From NCBI RefSeq assembly GCF_003674095.1, contig NZ_RDBF01000006.1, positions 62,001 to 126,000 of the forward strand: a stretch of DNA of 64,000 nucleotides. The letters run 5' to 3'. The notes beneath the pieces are model-generated. The model made no database searches, was not told where the DNA came from, and saw only the letters and a program-made list of their open reading frames with translations. The position numbers and the translations under genes are program-made. This DNA comes from Aeromicrobium phragmitis. GTDB lineage: Bacteria; Actinomycetota; Actinomycetes; Propionibacteriales; Nocardioidaceae. Below, one piece after another: positions 1 through 7,703 of this stretch. Each line of letters starts with the position of its first letter. Position 1 is the stretch's first letter.

Positions 1-5
1 TCGTC

Positions 6-314
6 ATGGTCGTGGTGGCCGGGCACGTGATGGCATGGCGCGGCGAGCCGACGGCCGCTAGCGGTCCCGAGGCGCCGTCCTGGTGCGGCACATGGGCCGA
101 CGACTCCCATGCCCTCGAGCAGCACCTCTTGCCCGGCGGCAGATACAGCGAGACGCGGCACGGTCGGGCCGACGCCTACACGGGCAGCTACTGGACGTGC
201 GGCGCGCATATCGTCTATCTCGACGACAGCGGCTTCTGGGCCTTCGGGGAACGATCCGGCGACGTGCTGTACCACGCGGACTTCGTCATGACGAGGCGAA
301 CGACGCGTCAGTGA
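6..314 (+). CDS. Atu4866-domain small protein (5' end uncertain)
   Basis: This is a small protein of about 100 residues. Its C-terminal 75 residues resemble the Atu4866 family, a small beta-barrel fold of unknown function. The features seen are W-G-T-W, then LLPGGRYSETR, AYTGSYWTCG, YLDDSGFWAFG and VLYHADFVM. The frame stays open to the left edge, so the true start may lie outside the window. The hydrophobic N-terminal stretch (VVVAGHVMA) could be the end of a signal peptide. No partner gene is visible on this side. The family assignment comes from recalled motif order, not a search. Confidence 0.6.
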   Translation: MVVVAGHVMAWRGEPTAASGPEAPSWCGTWADDSHALEQHLLPGGRYSETRHGRADAYTGSYWTCGAHIVYLDDSGFWAFGERSGDVLYHADFVMTRRTTRQ

Positions 315-345
315 GGGCTGCGCGGTGCCCCCGAATCCCTACGAC

Positions 346-810
346 CTAGCCGAGCGCCACGTCGAGTTCGCGTAGGCATGCGGATGCCCATTCGGTCACG
401 GCCTGCGGATACGCGTCGTCAGGCCGTGCCAGGACGTCGACGGCCGTGACCCCCCAGCGTCGCGGCCAGTCCGGGTGGACGTGGTGACGATCGCCGACCG
501 CGGCGTCCCGGCCGACCTTGGTGCCCGCCATCTGACGTCCGACAGCGCGGCGGAACGCGTCGATGGGGGGAGCGCCGGCGCTGAGCATGTCACGAAGCCC
601 GTTGAGCAGCCCGTCGGCTGCCGACGGTGTGAGCCGCGACGGATGCTGCAGCTGGTAGCTCGCGATGGCGAAGTAGTGGGCGCGTTTGGCGGTCTCGGCG
701 TCGATCCGAGGCAGGACGCGGTTCTCGATTTCCAGCAGCTCGTGGACGCGGGTCCAGCAGTCGCCGGACGGCGGCAGGACAGCGCCGCACTCCGTGCAAC
801 TGTCGCTCAT
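346..810 (-). CDS. DUF5946 family protein
   Basis: A 154-residue cytoplasmic protein with an N-terminal Cys-rich motif (C5-x2-C8 and a further Cys near 18) typical of DUF5946 proteins. A helical region follows, with HYFAIASYQLQHPS around residues 45-58. The function is unknown. The Cys residues could bind a metal. It is the last gene of a three-gene operon: its ATG overlaps the stop of the KTSC gene by 4 nt (ATGA). The context, behind an AraC regulator and a KTSC protein, gives no clear pathway. Confidence 0.6.
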   Translation of the reverse strand: MSDSCTECGAVLPPSGDCWTRVHELLEIENRVLPRIDAETAKRAHYFAIASYQLQHPSRLTPSAADGLLNGLRDMLSAGAPPIDAFRRAVGRQMAGTKVGRDAAVGDRHHVHPDWPRRWGVTAVDVLARPDDAYPQAVTEWASACLRELDVALG

Positions 811-1028
811 CGGTGCCCTTTCAATCGTCGGTAGGGGTAGGCGTCGCGGACGTTCTCGTTGAAGTAGCGGCCGATGCTCTCGGCGGAGACGAGCTCATCG
901 TGCACCTCGCGAGGAACCGCGTCGAAACGGTAGATCGCACCCTTGTGGAACTCGACCTCGAGGGTGTGCGTGGTGTCGTCGTAGCCCACCGACCGCAGGC
1001 TCGAGCTCGACACGAGTGCTCGCTTCAT
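807..1028 (-). CDS. KTSC domain-containing protein
   Basis: A 73-residue protein made up almost entirely of a KTSC domain. The visible motifs are SSSLRSVGYDDTTHTLEVEF, YRFDAVPREVHDELVSAES, and a C-terminal IGRYFNENVRDAYPYRRL. KTSC domains are small folds found alone or fused to RNA-acting enzymes, and the molecular role is unclear. The ATG overlaps the AraC stop codon by 4 nt, and its own stop overlaps the DUF5946 start by 4 nt. Translational coupling within one mRNA is therefore likely. Confidence 0.75.
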   Translation of the reverse strand: MKRALVSSSSLRSVGYDDTTHTLEVEFHKGAIYRFDAVPREVHDELVSAESIGRYFNENVRDAYPYRRLKGHR

Positions 1029-1801
1029 GCCGCTTTCGCACCGGCGCGGCGCGTCTGGTCCGGCGTCTCTCCGAGCACGGCGCGGTACGACCGGGTGAAA
1101 TGGGCCTGATCGGCGTACCCGAGGTCCGCGGCTAGCGCGGCGAGGTCAGTGGCGGGGGTACCGAACAGTGTCGTCGCGGCGGCTTGGAGCCGCCGGCACT
1201 CGATGAGCCATTTCGGCGTGAGGCCGACGTGATCGTGCACGATCCGCCGAAGGTGCCGCTCGCCGACACCCAGCCGGGCCGCGAGATCGACGACCCGCAG
1301 GAGCTCGGCATCCTCTTCGGCGATGCGGCATGCTTCGTTGGCGAGGAGTCCCGCATCGTCGACGCGTCGCGCGAGCGGACGCAGCCAGCGCTGGAGGATC
1401 GTCGTGATGGTGGCGCGAGGATCGTCCGCGGACATCGCAGCGACCATCTCCTCGCTCGGCGCCGACGGCAGCGGCTCGCTGGAAGCGACCAGGGACACCG
1501 GTGGTGTCGCGGTCAGCATGCGTATCGCGGCCGGGCGCAACAGGATGCCGACCACCCACGAACGCCCGGTCAGTTCGCGGACCTGGACGCGGGGGTTGGT
1601 GCCGTGGAGCGACGCCTCGTCGGGACCGACGACGACGTTGCCGGCGGGATAGGTGAGGACGCGTTGCGGTCTGCTCTGGCCCTCCGGGACGTCCCATCGG
1701 GCGAGCCAGACATGGCGAACGAGCGGGTGAAGGGCCGGGTCGAAGCGGTCGAACCGGATTTCGGCATCGCCGGGATTGAGATGCCCTCGCGAGGTGACCA
1801 C
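1025..1801 (-). CDS. AraC family transcriptional regulator with DUF6597-like N-terminal domain
   Basis: A 258-residue regulator. The N-terminal half looks like the DUF6597 sensor domain (HVWLARWDVPEG near residues 30-40, and the YPAGNVVVGPDE region). The C-terminal 100 residues hold two AraC helix-turn-helix motifs (LAARLGVGERHLRRIVHDHVGLTPKWL and the second around DLAALAADLGYADQAHFTRSYRAVLGETP). It starts at GTG and is the first gene of the AraC-KTSC-DUF5946 operon. It is divergent from the VOC protein gene starting at 1860, which is a plausible target. The ligand is unknown. Confidence 0.85.
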   Translation of the reverse strand: MVTSRGHLNPGDAEIRFDRFDPALHPLVRHVWLARWDVPEGQSRPQRVLTYPAGNVVVGPDEASLHGTNPRVQVRELTGRSWVVGILLRPAAIRMLTATPPVSLVASSEPLPSAPSEEMVAAMSADDPRATITTILQRWLRPLARRVDDAGLLANEACRIAEEDAELLRVVDLAARLGVGERHLRRIVHDHVGLTPKWLIECRRLQAAATTLFGTPATDLAALAADLGYADQAHFTRSYRAVLGETPDQTRRAGAKAA

Positions 1802-1859
1802 CGCGCCCCCTGTCCGGTTTCTTCAAGATCGCGCCGTCGGCTCCGACGACGATGGGCCC

Positions 1860-2363
1860 ATGACCGAAAAGACTACGGCTGTCACGGGTGCTCACACGAC
1901 CCATGGAGTACCGCACGGCAGCACCTCGTTGACTCCGCACATCGTCGTCTCGCCCGCAACGAAGGCGTTGCATTTCTACCGCGAGGTCTTCGCCGCGATG
2001 ATCAACGACGTGACCCATCTCGGCGATGACGTCGCCCACGCCGAACTCGACTTCGGGCACGGCCGGCTGACGCTCAGCGATCCGCTCGAGGAGTACGGGC
2101 TCGTGCCGGGCGATCCCGAGCGCGGGGCCAGCTACTCCCTGGCGCTGTACGTCCCCGATGTCGACGACGTGGTCGCGCGGGCGCTGCAGTGCGGGGCGAC
2201 GTTGCGCGAGTCCGTCGAGTCCTTCGTGTCCGGCGACCGGTTCGGCTCGGTGCTCGACCCGTTCGGCGTGCGCTGGTCGATCATGACGCGTGTCGAGGAT
2301 CTGTCACCTGAGGAGAGTCGTCGCCGGGTGGCGGATTGGGCCGCGACCCAGGCGATGATCTGA
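1860..2363 (+). CDS. VOC family (PhnB-like) protein
   Basis: A 167-residue protein with a glyoxalase/bleomycin-resistance (VOC) fold of the PhnB type. The visible features are LTPHIVVSPATKALHFYREVF, a central LTLSDPLEEYGL, and a closing DRFGSVLDPFGVRWSIMTR. The C-terminal tail LSPEESRRRVADWAA is typical of PhnB-like proteins. I chose the ATG at 1860 because a weak GACGAT hexamer lies 6 nt upstream, as in the leaderless genes of this window. Upstream in-frame codons overlap the divergent AraC start region. The substrate is unknown. The AraC-like regulator next to it may control it. Confidence 0.75.
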   Translation: MTEKTTAVTGAHTTHGVPHGSTSLTPHIVVSPATKALHFYREVFAAMINDVTHLGDDVAHAELDFGHGRLTLSDPLEEYGLVPGDPERGASYSLALYVPDVDDVVARALQCGATLRESVESFVSGDRFGSVLDPFGVRWSIMTRVEDLSPEESRRRVADWAATQAMI

Positions 2364-2397
2364 CGTCCCGTGGGAGACGACTCTGGTCGCCGCCGGA

Positions 2398-3117
2398 TCA
2401 GCGGCGGACCGCTGAGAGGTCGCGGATGGTGCGACCCTTGGCGAGGCCCTTCGCCTCGAACTTCGTGATCGGACGCCCGGAGAAGCGCTCGGACCACGTG
2501 CCGGAGAACTCGAAGGGCTCGGCGCGGTCGAGGACCTCACGCATCTGCTCGGCGTAGTCCTCCCAGTCCGTCGCGAGGCGCCACACTCCGCCCGGACGCA
2601 GGACCCGGGCCGCGAGCGGCACGAAGTGGTCGGTGACCAGCCGCCGCTTGTGGTGCCGCTTCTTGTGCCACGGATCGGGGAACCACACGCGCAGCTCCTC
2701 GAGGCCGGCAGCCGGCAGCATGGTCGAGAGCGCGGGCACGGCGTCCACCACCGCGAGTCGCACGTTCGTGACGTTCTCGTGCCGCATCGTGACCAGTGTC
2801 TGCGCCACGCCCGGCACGTAGACCTCGAGGCCGAGGAAGTCGATGTCGGGATGCTCAGCCGCCGCGTGCACGAGCGACTCGCCGCGCCCGCTGCCGATCT
2901 CCATGACCACCGGCGCCTGACGGCCGAAGACCGCCGCGAGATCCACCCGGAAGTCCGGATCCACCGAGGTGCTCGACACCGCTCGGGGCACGTCGAGGAC
3001 GTAGCTGGCGGCGAGGTCGTCCCACGCGTGCTGCTGACGCTCGGTCAACCGTCCACCGCGGCGGATGAACGACACGACGTCGCGGTGGTGGCGCGGGTCG
3101 ACGGGGCTCTCGGACAC
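2398..3117 (-). CDS. trmB: tRNA (guanine(46)-N7)-methyltransferase TrmB
   Basis: A 239-residue SAM-dependent enzyme that makes m7G46 in the variable loop of tRNAs. The SAM-binding motif VVMEIGSGRGESLVHAA, the substrate-side motif LRVWFPDPWHKKRHHKRRLV and the C-terminal PITKFEAKG signature are all present, so the protein looks intact. The start is a GTG. A TAGGGT hexamer sits 6 nt upstream (minus strand), which fits a leaderless transcript. It is convergent with the VOC gene across 34 nt. Confidence 0.95.
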   Translation of the reverse strand: MSESPVDPRHHRDVVSFIRRGGRLTERQQHAWDDLAASYVLDVPRAVSSTSVDPDFRVDLAAVFGRQAPVVMEIGSGRGESLVHAAAEHPDIDFLGLEVYVPGVAQTLVTMRHENVTNVRLAVVDAVPALSTMLPAAGLEELRVWFPDPWHKKRHHKRRLVTDHFVPLAARVLRPGGVWRLATDWEDYAEQMREVLDRAEPFEFSGTWSERFSGRPITKFEAKGLAKGRTIRDLSAVRR

Positions 3118-3123
3118 CCCCGA

Positions 3124-3129
3124 ACCCTA
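3124..3129 (-). promoter_or_regulatory. -10 element, leaderless trmB promoter
   Basis: TAGGGT on the minus strand, followed after 6 nt by the trmB GTG. The spacing puts the transcription start at the start codon. Confidence 0.55.
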
Positions 3130-3216
3130 TCGCCGCCCCATCTGGGAGAGGTGCAGACGTCGTTGGACCGTTCTACTACGATGGGACTACAGAGGCCACA
3201 TTCCACCGGAGGAACG

Positions 3217-4053
3217 ATGCGCAGCAACAACCCCGTCTTCGCCCGAAGCGAGGAGTTCAACCGCGCCACGACGCCGTACTCCGATCCGTCCCAGTGGACG
3301 ATCGATCTGAGTGGCGACGCCGGCTCGACCACGAGCGAAACCCCCACCCGTACCGACCGGATGACGATCGACACCGTCGTCGAGAAGACCGGCATCACGC
3401 TCGGTCTCGTGGCGGCGGCCGCGGCCGTCACCTGGTTCCTGCTCGGCGACCTCGCGGTCGACGAGGGCGCGGTCGCGCGCGCCTACGCCTTCGCGATGGG
3501 CGGTGCGATCATCGGCCTCGGCCTGTCGCTCGTCAACTCGTTCAAGAAGGTCGTCAACCCCGCGTTCGTCATGGCGTACGCGCTGGTCGAGGGCGTCTTC
3601 GTCGGTGCCTTCTCCAAGATCATCTCGACCTGGGTCGGGCAGCCGTCGATCGTCTTCCAGGCCGTCCTCGGCACGATCATCGCGTTCGCCGGAACCCTCG
3701 CGGCGTACAAGTTCTTCAACATCCAGGTCACGGACAAGTTCCGCCGTGTCGTGACGATCTCGGTGTTCGCCTTCGTCGGCGTCGTGCTCGTCAACTTCGT
3801 GCTCAGCATGTTCGGCGTCTTCGAGTCCGGCGGCCTGCGCGGCTTCAACACGCTCGGCCTGATCGTCTCGGCGATCGCCGTGGTGCTCGCGGTGTTCATG
3901 CTGATCCTCGACTTCGACTACGTCGAGCAGGGAGTCGCCGCGGGTCTGCCGCAGCGTGAGTCCTGGCGCGCCGCGTTCGGCCTGACCGTGACGCTGATCT
4001 GGCTGTACATCGAGATCCTGCGCATTCTCGCGATCTTCGCCAACAACGACTGA
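3217..4053 (+). CDS. Bax inhibitor-1/YccA family membrane protein
   Basis: A 278-residue integral membrane protein. A polar 60-residue N-terminal region precedes seven hydrophobic segments of the Bax1-inhibitor (TMBIM/YccA) fold. Typical stretches are LGLSLVNSFKKVVNPAFVMAYALVEGVFVGAFSKI and the C-terminal FDYVEQGVAAGLPQRESWRAAFGLTVTLIWLYIEILRIL with its conserved acidic residue. Members act as pH-sensitive Ca2+ leak channels or bind proteases; the role here is unknown. ATG 3217 is preferred because GGAGGA lies 4 nt upstream. A TACGAT hexamer at 3177-3182 may be its -10. A strong hairpin follows the stop. Confidence 0.9.
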   Translation: MRSNNPVFARSEEFNRATTPYSDPSQWTIDLSGDAGSTTSETPTRTDRMTIDTVVEKTGITLGLVAAAAAVTWFLLGDLAVDEGAVARAYAFAMGGAIIGLGLSLVNSFKKVVNPAFVMAYALVEGVFVGAFSKIISTWVGQPSIVFQAVLGTIIAFAGTLAAYKFFNIQVTDKFRRVVTISVFAFVGVVLVNFVLSMFGVFESGGLRGFNTLGLIVSAIAVVLAVFMLILDFDYVEQGVAAGLPQRESWRAAFGLTVTLIWLYIEILRILAIFANND

Positions 4054-4067
4054 TCGCCGCAGCGCGA

Positions 4068-4101
4068 CGAAGGGCCGGTACCCGCGGGTACCGGCCCTTC
4101 G
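4068..4101. terminator. Perfect 34-nt palindromic hairpin terminator
   Basis: A perfect inverted repeat with 16-bp arms (4068-4083 and 4086-4101) and only GC between them, 14 nt after the Bax1-like gene stop. It has no long T run, as is common for high-GC terminators. Its symmetry would let it work in both directions between the convergent Bax1-like and SGNH genes. Confidence 0.75.
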
Positions 4102-4150
4102 TGCATCCTCCGTGCTCCGAGCGGTGACCTCTCACGCGCTGGAGCGCTCT

Positions 4151-4230
4151 GCGTGCGTGATGACGCACCGCGGATCGGAAGCGTGCGTGATGGCGCACCG
4201 CCGATCGGAAGCGTGCGTGATGACGCACCG
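4151..4230. repeat. 30-bp tandem repeat, 2.7 copies, each with a small hairpin
   Basis: Two full 30-bp units (4151-4180, 4181-4210) and a 20-bp partial unit (4211-4230). Units 1 and 2 differ at two positions. Each unit contains GTGCGT-GATG-RCGCAC, a 6-bp stem with a 4-nt loop; unit 2 keeps pairing through a G:T pair. The array lies between two convergent genes and ends just before the SGNH hydrolase stop codon. Confidence 0.85.
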
Positions 4231-4240
4231 CTCGCGGCGG

Positions 4241-5146
4241 TCAGCGGCGACGGCGTAGGACGCTCGCCCACCGGCCGTCCGGCACGACCTGGGTGCCGCC
4301 GTGCTCGGCAGCTTCCAGCGCCGCCTCACCGACCGTCATGTAGTCGCGCGGAGCGCCCGCGTACGCCTGATGCGCCCGCTCACGCCACGCCGCGGCCGCC
4401 GCCGCGTTGAGGAACGACACCATCGTCGCGTAGCCCATCGCGGACGGGTGGAAGCGGTCCTCGCCGAACAGCGCCTCGCCCTTGGACACGAACAGCGGCC
4501 CGAGCAGGTCGGCCAGCGAGACGACGCGCGCCCCGGCCTTGACGCTGGCGACCGTCTGCGCGCGGGCCATCTGACGGCTGAGCAGGCGGGCGACCGCGCG
4601 CAGGGGCTGCGGCAGTTGCTTGACTGTGCCCAGATCCGGGCACGTTCCGACGACGACCTCGGCACCCTCGGCGCGCAGCCGGCCGATCGCCTCGCTCAGG
4701 AAGCGCGACGCCCGACCGGGTGAGACCTGATGCGTCACGTCATTGGCGCCGACGAGGATGAACACCAGATCGGGCGCGTGATCGATGGCCGACTCGATCT
4801 GCTCGGCGAGGTGGGACGAGCGCGCCCCCACCTTGGCGACGGAGCGGACGTCGACCGGTGCATCGAACAGGTGTGACAGCCCGAGCCCGATGAGCGCCGG
4901 CGGCGTCTGATCGGCGCGCTTCATGCCGTAGCCCACGGCGGTCGAGTCGCCCAGCACCAGCACCTTGACCGGAGTACCGGGGAAATCGACTCCGTAGACG
5001 CCGTCGGCCACGGGCGGAACCTCGTCCGTGGTTCCGATGCGCCGGCGGGCCAGCAGGACCTCGCCCATGAGTAGCCCGTAGGTCCCCGAGATCGCGGCGA
5101 CTGCGCCGGCGGCGGCTTTCGCGGTGCTCTTGGGGAGAGGGGGCAT
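4241..5146 (-). CDS. SGNH/GDSL-type hydrolase
   Basis: A 301-residue esterase-like protein. An N-terminal hydrophobic segment (residues 10-30, possible membrane anchor) is followed by an SGNH domain. The motifs are block I VLVLGDSTAVGYG (catalytic Ser in GDS), block III LVFILVGANDVTHQ and block V DRFHPSAMGY (catalytic Asp/His). All four SGNH residues can be placed. The substrate is unknown; esters of lipids or cell-envelope glycans are plausible for this family. The ATG is preceded by TAGAAT at 6 nt, a leaderless arrangement. The gene is divergent from the phosphatase-pirin pair. Confidence 0.88.
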   Translation of the reverse strand: MPPLPKSTAKAAAGAVAAISGTYGLLMGEVLLARRRIGTTDEVPPVADGVYGVDFPGTPVKVLVLGDSTAVGYGMKRADQTPPALIGLGLSHLFDAPVDVRSVAKVGARSSHLAEQIESAIDHAPDLVFILVGANDVTHQVSPGRASRFLSEAIGRLRAEGAEVVVGTCPDLGTVKQLPQPLRAVARLLSRQMARAQTVASVKAGARVVSLADLLGPLFVSKGEALFGEDRFHPSAMGYATMVSFLNAAAAAAWRERAHQAYAGAPRDYMTVGEAALEAAEHGGTQVVPDGRWASVLRRRR

Positions 5147-5152
5147 ACCGCG

Positions 5153-5158
5153 ATTCTA
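5153..5158 (-). promoter_or_regulatory. -10 element, leaderless SGNH hydrolase promoter
   Basis: TAGAAT on the minus strand, 6 nt before the ATG at 5146. It is one of the closest matches to TATAAT-type -10 boxes in the window. Confidence 0.6.
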
Positions 5159-5228
5159 GTTCCGTCGTGCGACATCCGGGCACCGGCCGAGGCCGGAACG
5201 GATTCGCGAGACTGTGGGTTCGCTCACC

Positions 5229-5234
5229 TACGAT
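5229..5234 (+). promoter_or_regulatory. -10 element, leaderless phosphatase promoter
   Basis: TACGAT ends 7 nt before GTG 5242. The hexamer overlaps an in-frame ATG at 5233, so that ATG cannot be in a transcript starting at 5242. Confidence 0.55.
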
Positions 5235-5241
5235 GGGTGCT

Positions 5242-5922
5242 GTGAGCGAGTTCGTGCCCAATCTGCGTGACGTCGGCGGTCTTCAGGCCGGCGATGGCGC
5301 GGTCCAGCCGGGCCGACTGCTGCGCAGTGCGTTACCCCTGTCGGACGATCGCGCCCCCGAGCACATCGTCTGGCCGCCCCGTGTCGTGCTCGATCTGCGG
5401 TCCCATCACGAGGTCGAGCCGGAGCACCCGCTCTCGGCCACCGGCGCTCGTATCCGCAACTTCCCGCTGCTGAGCGCGTTGCGACCGGGGGTGGCGCCGC
5501 CGGAGAGCCTCGGCGACCTGTACCTGCTCATGTTGCAGACATCGGCGCCTTACCTAGTCGACGTCGTCGACGAGATCGCCCGCGCCGAGGGGCCCACGCT
5601 GGTGCACTGCGCGGCGGGCAAGGACCGCACCGGGGTGTCGGTCGCGCTCACGCTGTCGCTGCTCGGCGTCGGCCGTGACGACATCGTCGACGACTATCTC
5701 GTCACCGCGAAGAACAAGGAGGAGATCGAGGCGCGGTTCCGCCGGGTCTTCGGTCCACGCCGCGCCGAGCTTCCCACGGCCTACTTCACGACCCCGGTCG
5801 ACGCGATCGTCGCCGTTCTCGACGTCTGGGACCAGCACGAGGACGGCGTCCACGGCTGGTTCCGTGCCGCCGGCGGCGACGCCGAGACGGTCAAGCGCCT
5901 CCACGAGCAGCTCCTCGCATGA
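5242..5922 (+). CDS. Tyrosine-protein phosphatase (Y-phosphatase 3 / PtpB-like)
   Basis: A 226-residue phosphatase with the P-loop signature HCAAGKDRTG (catalytic Cys near 123, Arg near 129). The N-terminal NLRDVGGL and LLRSALPL motifs are characteristic of the MptpB-like Y-phosphatase family. M. tuberculosis PtpB also acts on phosphoinositides, but whether this one does cannot be read from sequence. I prefer GTG 5242 over ATG 5233 because TACGAT (5229-5234) fits a leaderless start. The stop overlaps the pirin ATG by 4 nt, so the two are co-translated. Confidence 0.85.
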   Translation: MSEFVPNLRDVGGLQAGDGAVQPGRLLRSALPLSDDRAPEHIVWPPRVVLDLRSHHEVEPEHPLSATGARIRNFPLLSALRPGVAPPESLGDLYLLMLQTSAPYLVDVVDEIARAEGPTLVHCAAGKDRTGVSVALTLSLLGVGRDDIVDDYLVTAKNKEEIEARFRRVFGPRRAELPTAYFTTPVDAIVAVLDVWDQHEDGVHGWFRAAGGDAETVKRLHEQLLA

Positions 5923-6821
5923 TCGGCGACCACACCATCCCGGCGCGCGAGGTACCGCTCGGTGGCATCCGCCAGCTCACGGTGCACCGCACGCTGCCGA
6001 GCCGGGGACTGCCCACCATCGGGCCGTGGTGCTTCGTCGATCACTTCGGGCCTACCTCGTCGACGATGACGGTCCTGCCGCACCCACATACCGGACTGCA
6101 GACGGTGACGTGGCCGATCACCGGTCGTATCCGACACCGCGACAATCTCGGCAGCGACGTGATCCTCGAACCGGGCGAACTCAACCTCATGACCTCCGGA
6201 GACGGCGTGTCCCATTCGGAGTTCTCCGTGGTCGACGACGACCTCCCGGCCGACATGCACGGCATTCAGCTCTGGGTGGCGCTGCCGGACGCCGCCCGAC
6301 ACGGACCGGCGGCGTTCGAGCATCACCCCGACCTGCCCCGCGCCGAAGGGCAGGGGTGGCGAGCCACGGTGCTCGTCGGAGACTTCGGGGGAGTCCGGTC
6401 GGGCGCCACCGTCCACTCCCCGGCGCTGGGGGTGGAACTGCGGCTCCAGCCCGGCACTCATGACCTGCCGGTGGCTCCCGCGTTCGAGCACGGGGTGCTC
6501 GCCGTGGATGCCGAGCTCATCGTGGCGGGGGAGACGCTCGCGCATCGTGATCTGCGGTACCTCGCGCCGGGCAGGGACACGATCCGGATCGAGGTCGAGC
6601 AAGCGGCCATCGTCATGCTCCTCGGCGGTGAACCGTTCGAGGAAGAGCTCGTCATGTGGTGGAACTTCATCGGCCGTACACATGAGGAGGTCGCCCGAGC
6701 ACGTGAGGACTGGCAGGCCCAGGCCGCGCGCTTCGGTCACGTGGACGGGCATGACGGCGCCGTCATTCCGGCACCGCCGATGCCTGATGTGCGGCTCCGG
6801 CCCCGCCGCCGTCTCATGTGA
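5919..6821 (+). CDS. Pirin family protein
   Basis: A 300-residue bicupin. The N-terminal pirin cupin has the metal-site pattern MTVLPHPHTGLQTVTW with a second histidine set in GDGVSHSEFS. A C-terminal cupin runs to LGGEPFEEELVMWWNFIGRTHEE. Pirins bind iron or other metals; some have quercetinase activity and some act as redox-linked regulators. The metal-binding His residues appear intact. It is translationally coupled to the upstream phosphatase. The physiological role here is not evident. Confidence 0.88.
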   Translation: MIGDHTIPAREVPLGGIRQLTVHRTLPSRGLPTIGPWCFVDHFGPTSSTMTVLPHPHTGLQTVTWPITGRIRHRDNLGSDVILEPGELNLMTSGDGVSHSEFSVVDDDLPADMHGIQLWVALPDAARHGPAAFEHHPDLPRAEGQGWRATVLVGDFGGVRSGATVHSPALGVELRLQPGTHDLPVAPAFEHGVLAVDAELIVAGETLAHRDLRYLAPGRDTIRIEVEQAAIVMLLGGEPFEEELVMWWNFIGRTHEEVARAREDWQAQAARFGHVDGHDGAVIPAPPMPDVRLRPRRRLM

Positions 6822-6844
6822 GCCGTCGCACATCCCGGCGAAAG

Positions 6845-6863
6845 CAGATACTGTCGGTATCTG
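6845..6863. promoter_or_regulatory. Inverted-repeat operator upstream of the SDR-P450 operon
   Basis: A perfect inverted repeat CAGATAC-tgtcg-GTATCTG (7-bp arms, 5-nt spacer), 22 nt before the SDR start codon. The size and symmetry suit a TetR-type repressor site. No regulator gene is adjacent, so the regulator would be encoded elsewhere. Confidence 0.5.
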
Positions 6864-6884
6864 AAGTAGAAGGGGTGAGCAGGG

Positions 6885-7703
6885 ATGACGTACTTCACCG
6901 GCCGCGTCGCGGTCGTCACGGGGGCGGCCTCGGGAATCGGTCGCGCACTGGCTCTCGAACTGGCCAAGCGGGGAGCCCGGATCGCCGTCTGCGATATCGA
7001 TGCAGAGGGGCTGAAAGAAACCGAGGCGCTGGCCGCGCAGTACGGCACCGAGGTGCGGGCAGACCACTTCGACGTCGCCGACCGAGAAGCCATGTTCGCC
7101 TACGCCGCACAGGTCGTCGAGCAGTTCGGCGTCGTGCACCTGGTGATCAACAACGCCGGCATCACGTTCGTCGGCGACATCGAGGAGCTCGACTTCGCCG
7201 ACCTCGAGCGCGTCACCGATGTGGACTACTGGGGGGTGGTGAACGGCACGAAGGCCTTCCTGCCCCATCTCATCGCCTCGCGCGACGGCCACGTCGTCAA
7301 CATCTCGAGCGTCTTCGGCATCATGGCCTCGCCGACGCAAGGGGCCTATAACGCCGCCAAGTTCGCGGTGCGCGGCTTCACCGAGACGCTGCGCATCGAG
7401 ATGCTGCTCCGCAAGCGGCCCGTCGCCGTCACCTCGGTCCATCCCGGCGGCATCCGCACGGACATCGCACGCAACGCGGGAAAGACCGAGGGGCGCGATC
7501 GCGAGACGATCGAGGGAGTCTTCGACCGGATCGCTCGCACCTCGCCCGAGCGCGCGGCCGAGATCATCCTGCGAGGCGTGGAGAAGCGGAAGCCCCGCGT
7601 GCTCATCGGCCCGGACGCCGTGGCGCTCGACCTCCTCATCCGCGTGGTGGGTCCGGGATACCAGCGGATGCTCGCCCTGGTCGCCTCGAGGACGAAGCTC
7701 TGA
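6885..7703 (+). CDS. SDR family oxidoreductase
   Basis: A 272-residue classical short-chain dehydrogenase. The features are a Rossmann motif VVTGAASGIGRALA near residues 9-22, NNAG in VINNAGITFVGD, Ser in ISSVFG and the catalytic YxxxK in GAYNAAKFAVRGF. All catalytic residues are present. The substrate is unknown; pairing with a fatty-acid-hydroxylase-like P450 suggests lipid or hydrophobic alcohol oxidation. Its stop overlaps the P450 ATG by 1 nt (TGATG), and the inverted repeat at 6845-6863 probably controls both. Confidence 0.9.
   Translation: MTYFTGRVAVVTGAASGIGRALALELAKRGARIAVCDIDAEGLKETEALAAQYGTEVRADHFDVADREAMFAYAAQVVEQFGVVHLVINNAGITFVGDIEELDFADLERVTDVDYWGVVNGTKAFLPHLIASRDGHVVNISSVFGIMASPTQGAYNAAKFAVRGFTETLRIEMLLRKRPVAVTSVHPGGIRTDIARNAGKTEGRDRETIEGVFDRIARTSPERAAEIILRGVEKRKPRVLIGPDAVALDLLIRVVGPGYQRMLALVASRTKL

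Noticed and set aside
4151-4230. Possible CRISPR array because of 30-bp repeats.
   Set aside because: The units are contiguous with no spacers, number fewer than three, and no cas genes are near.
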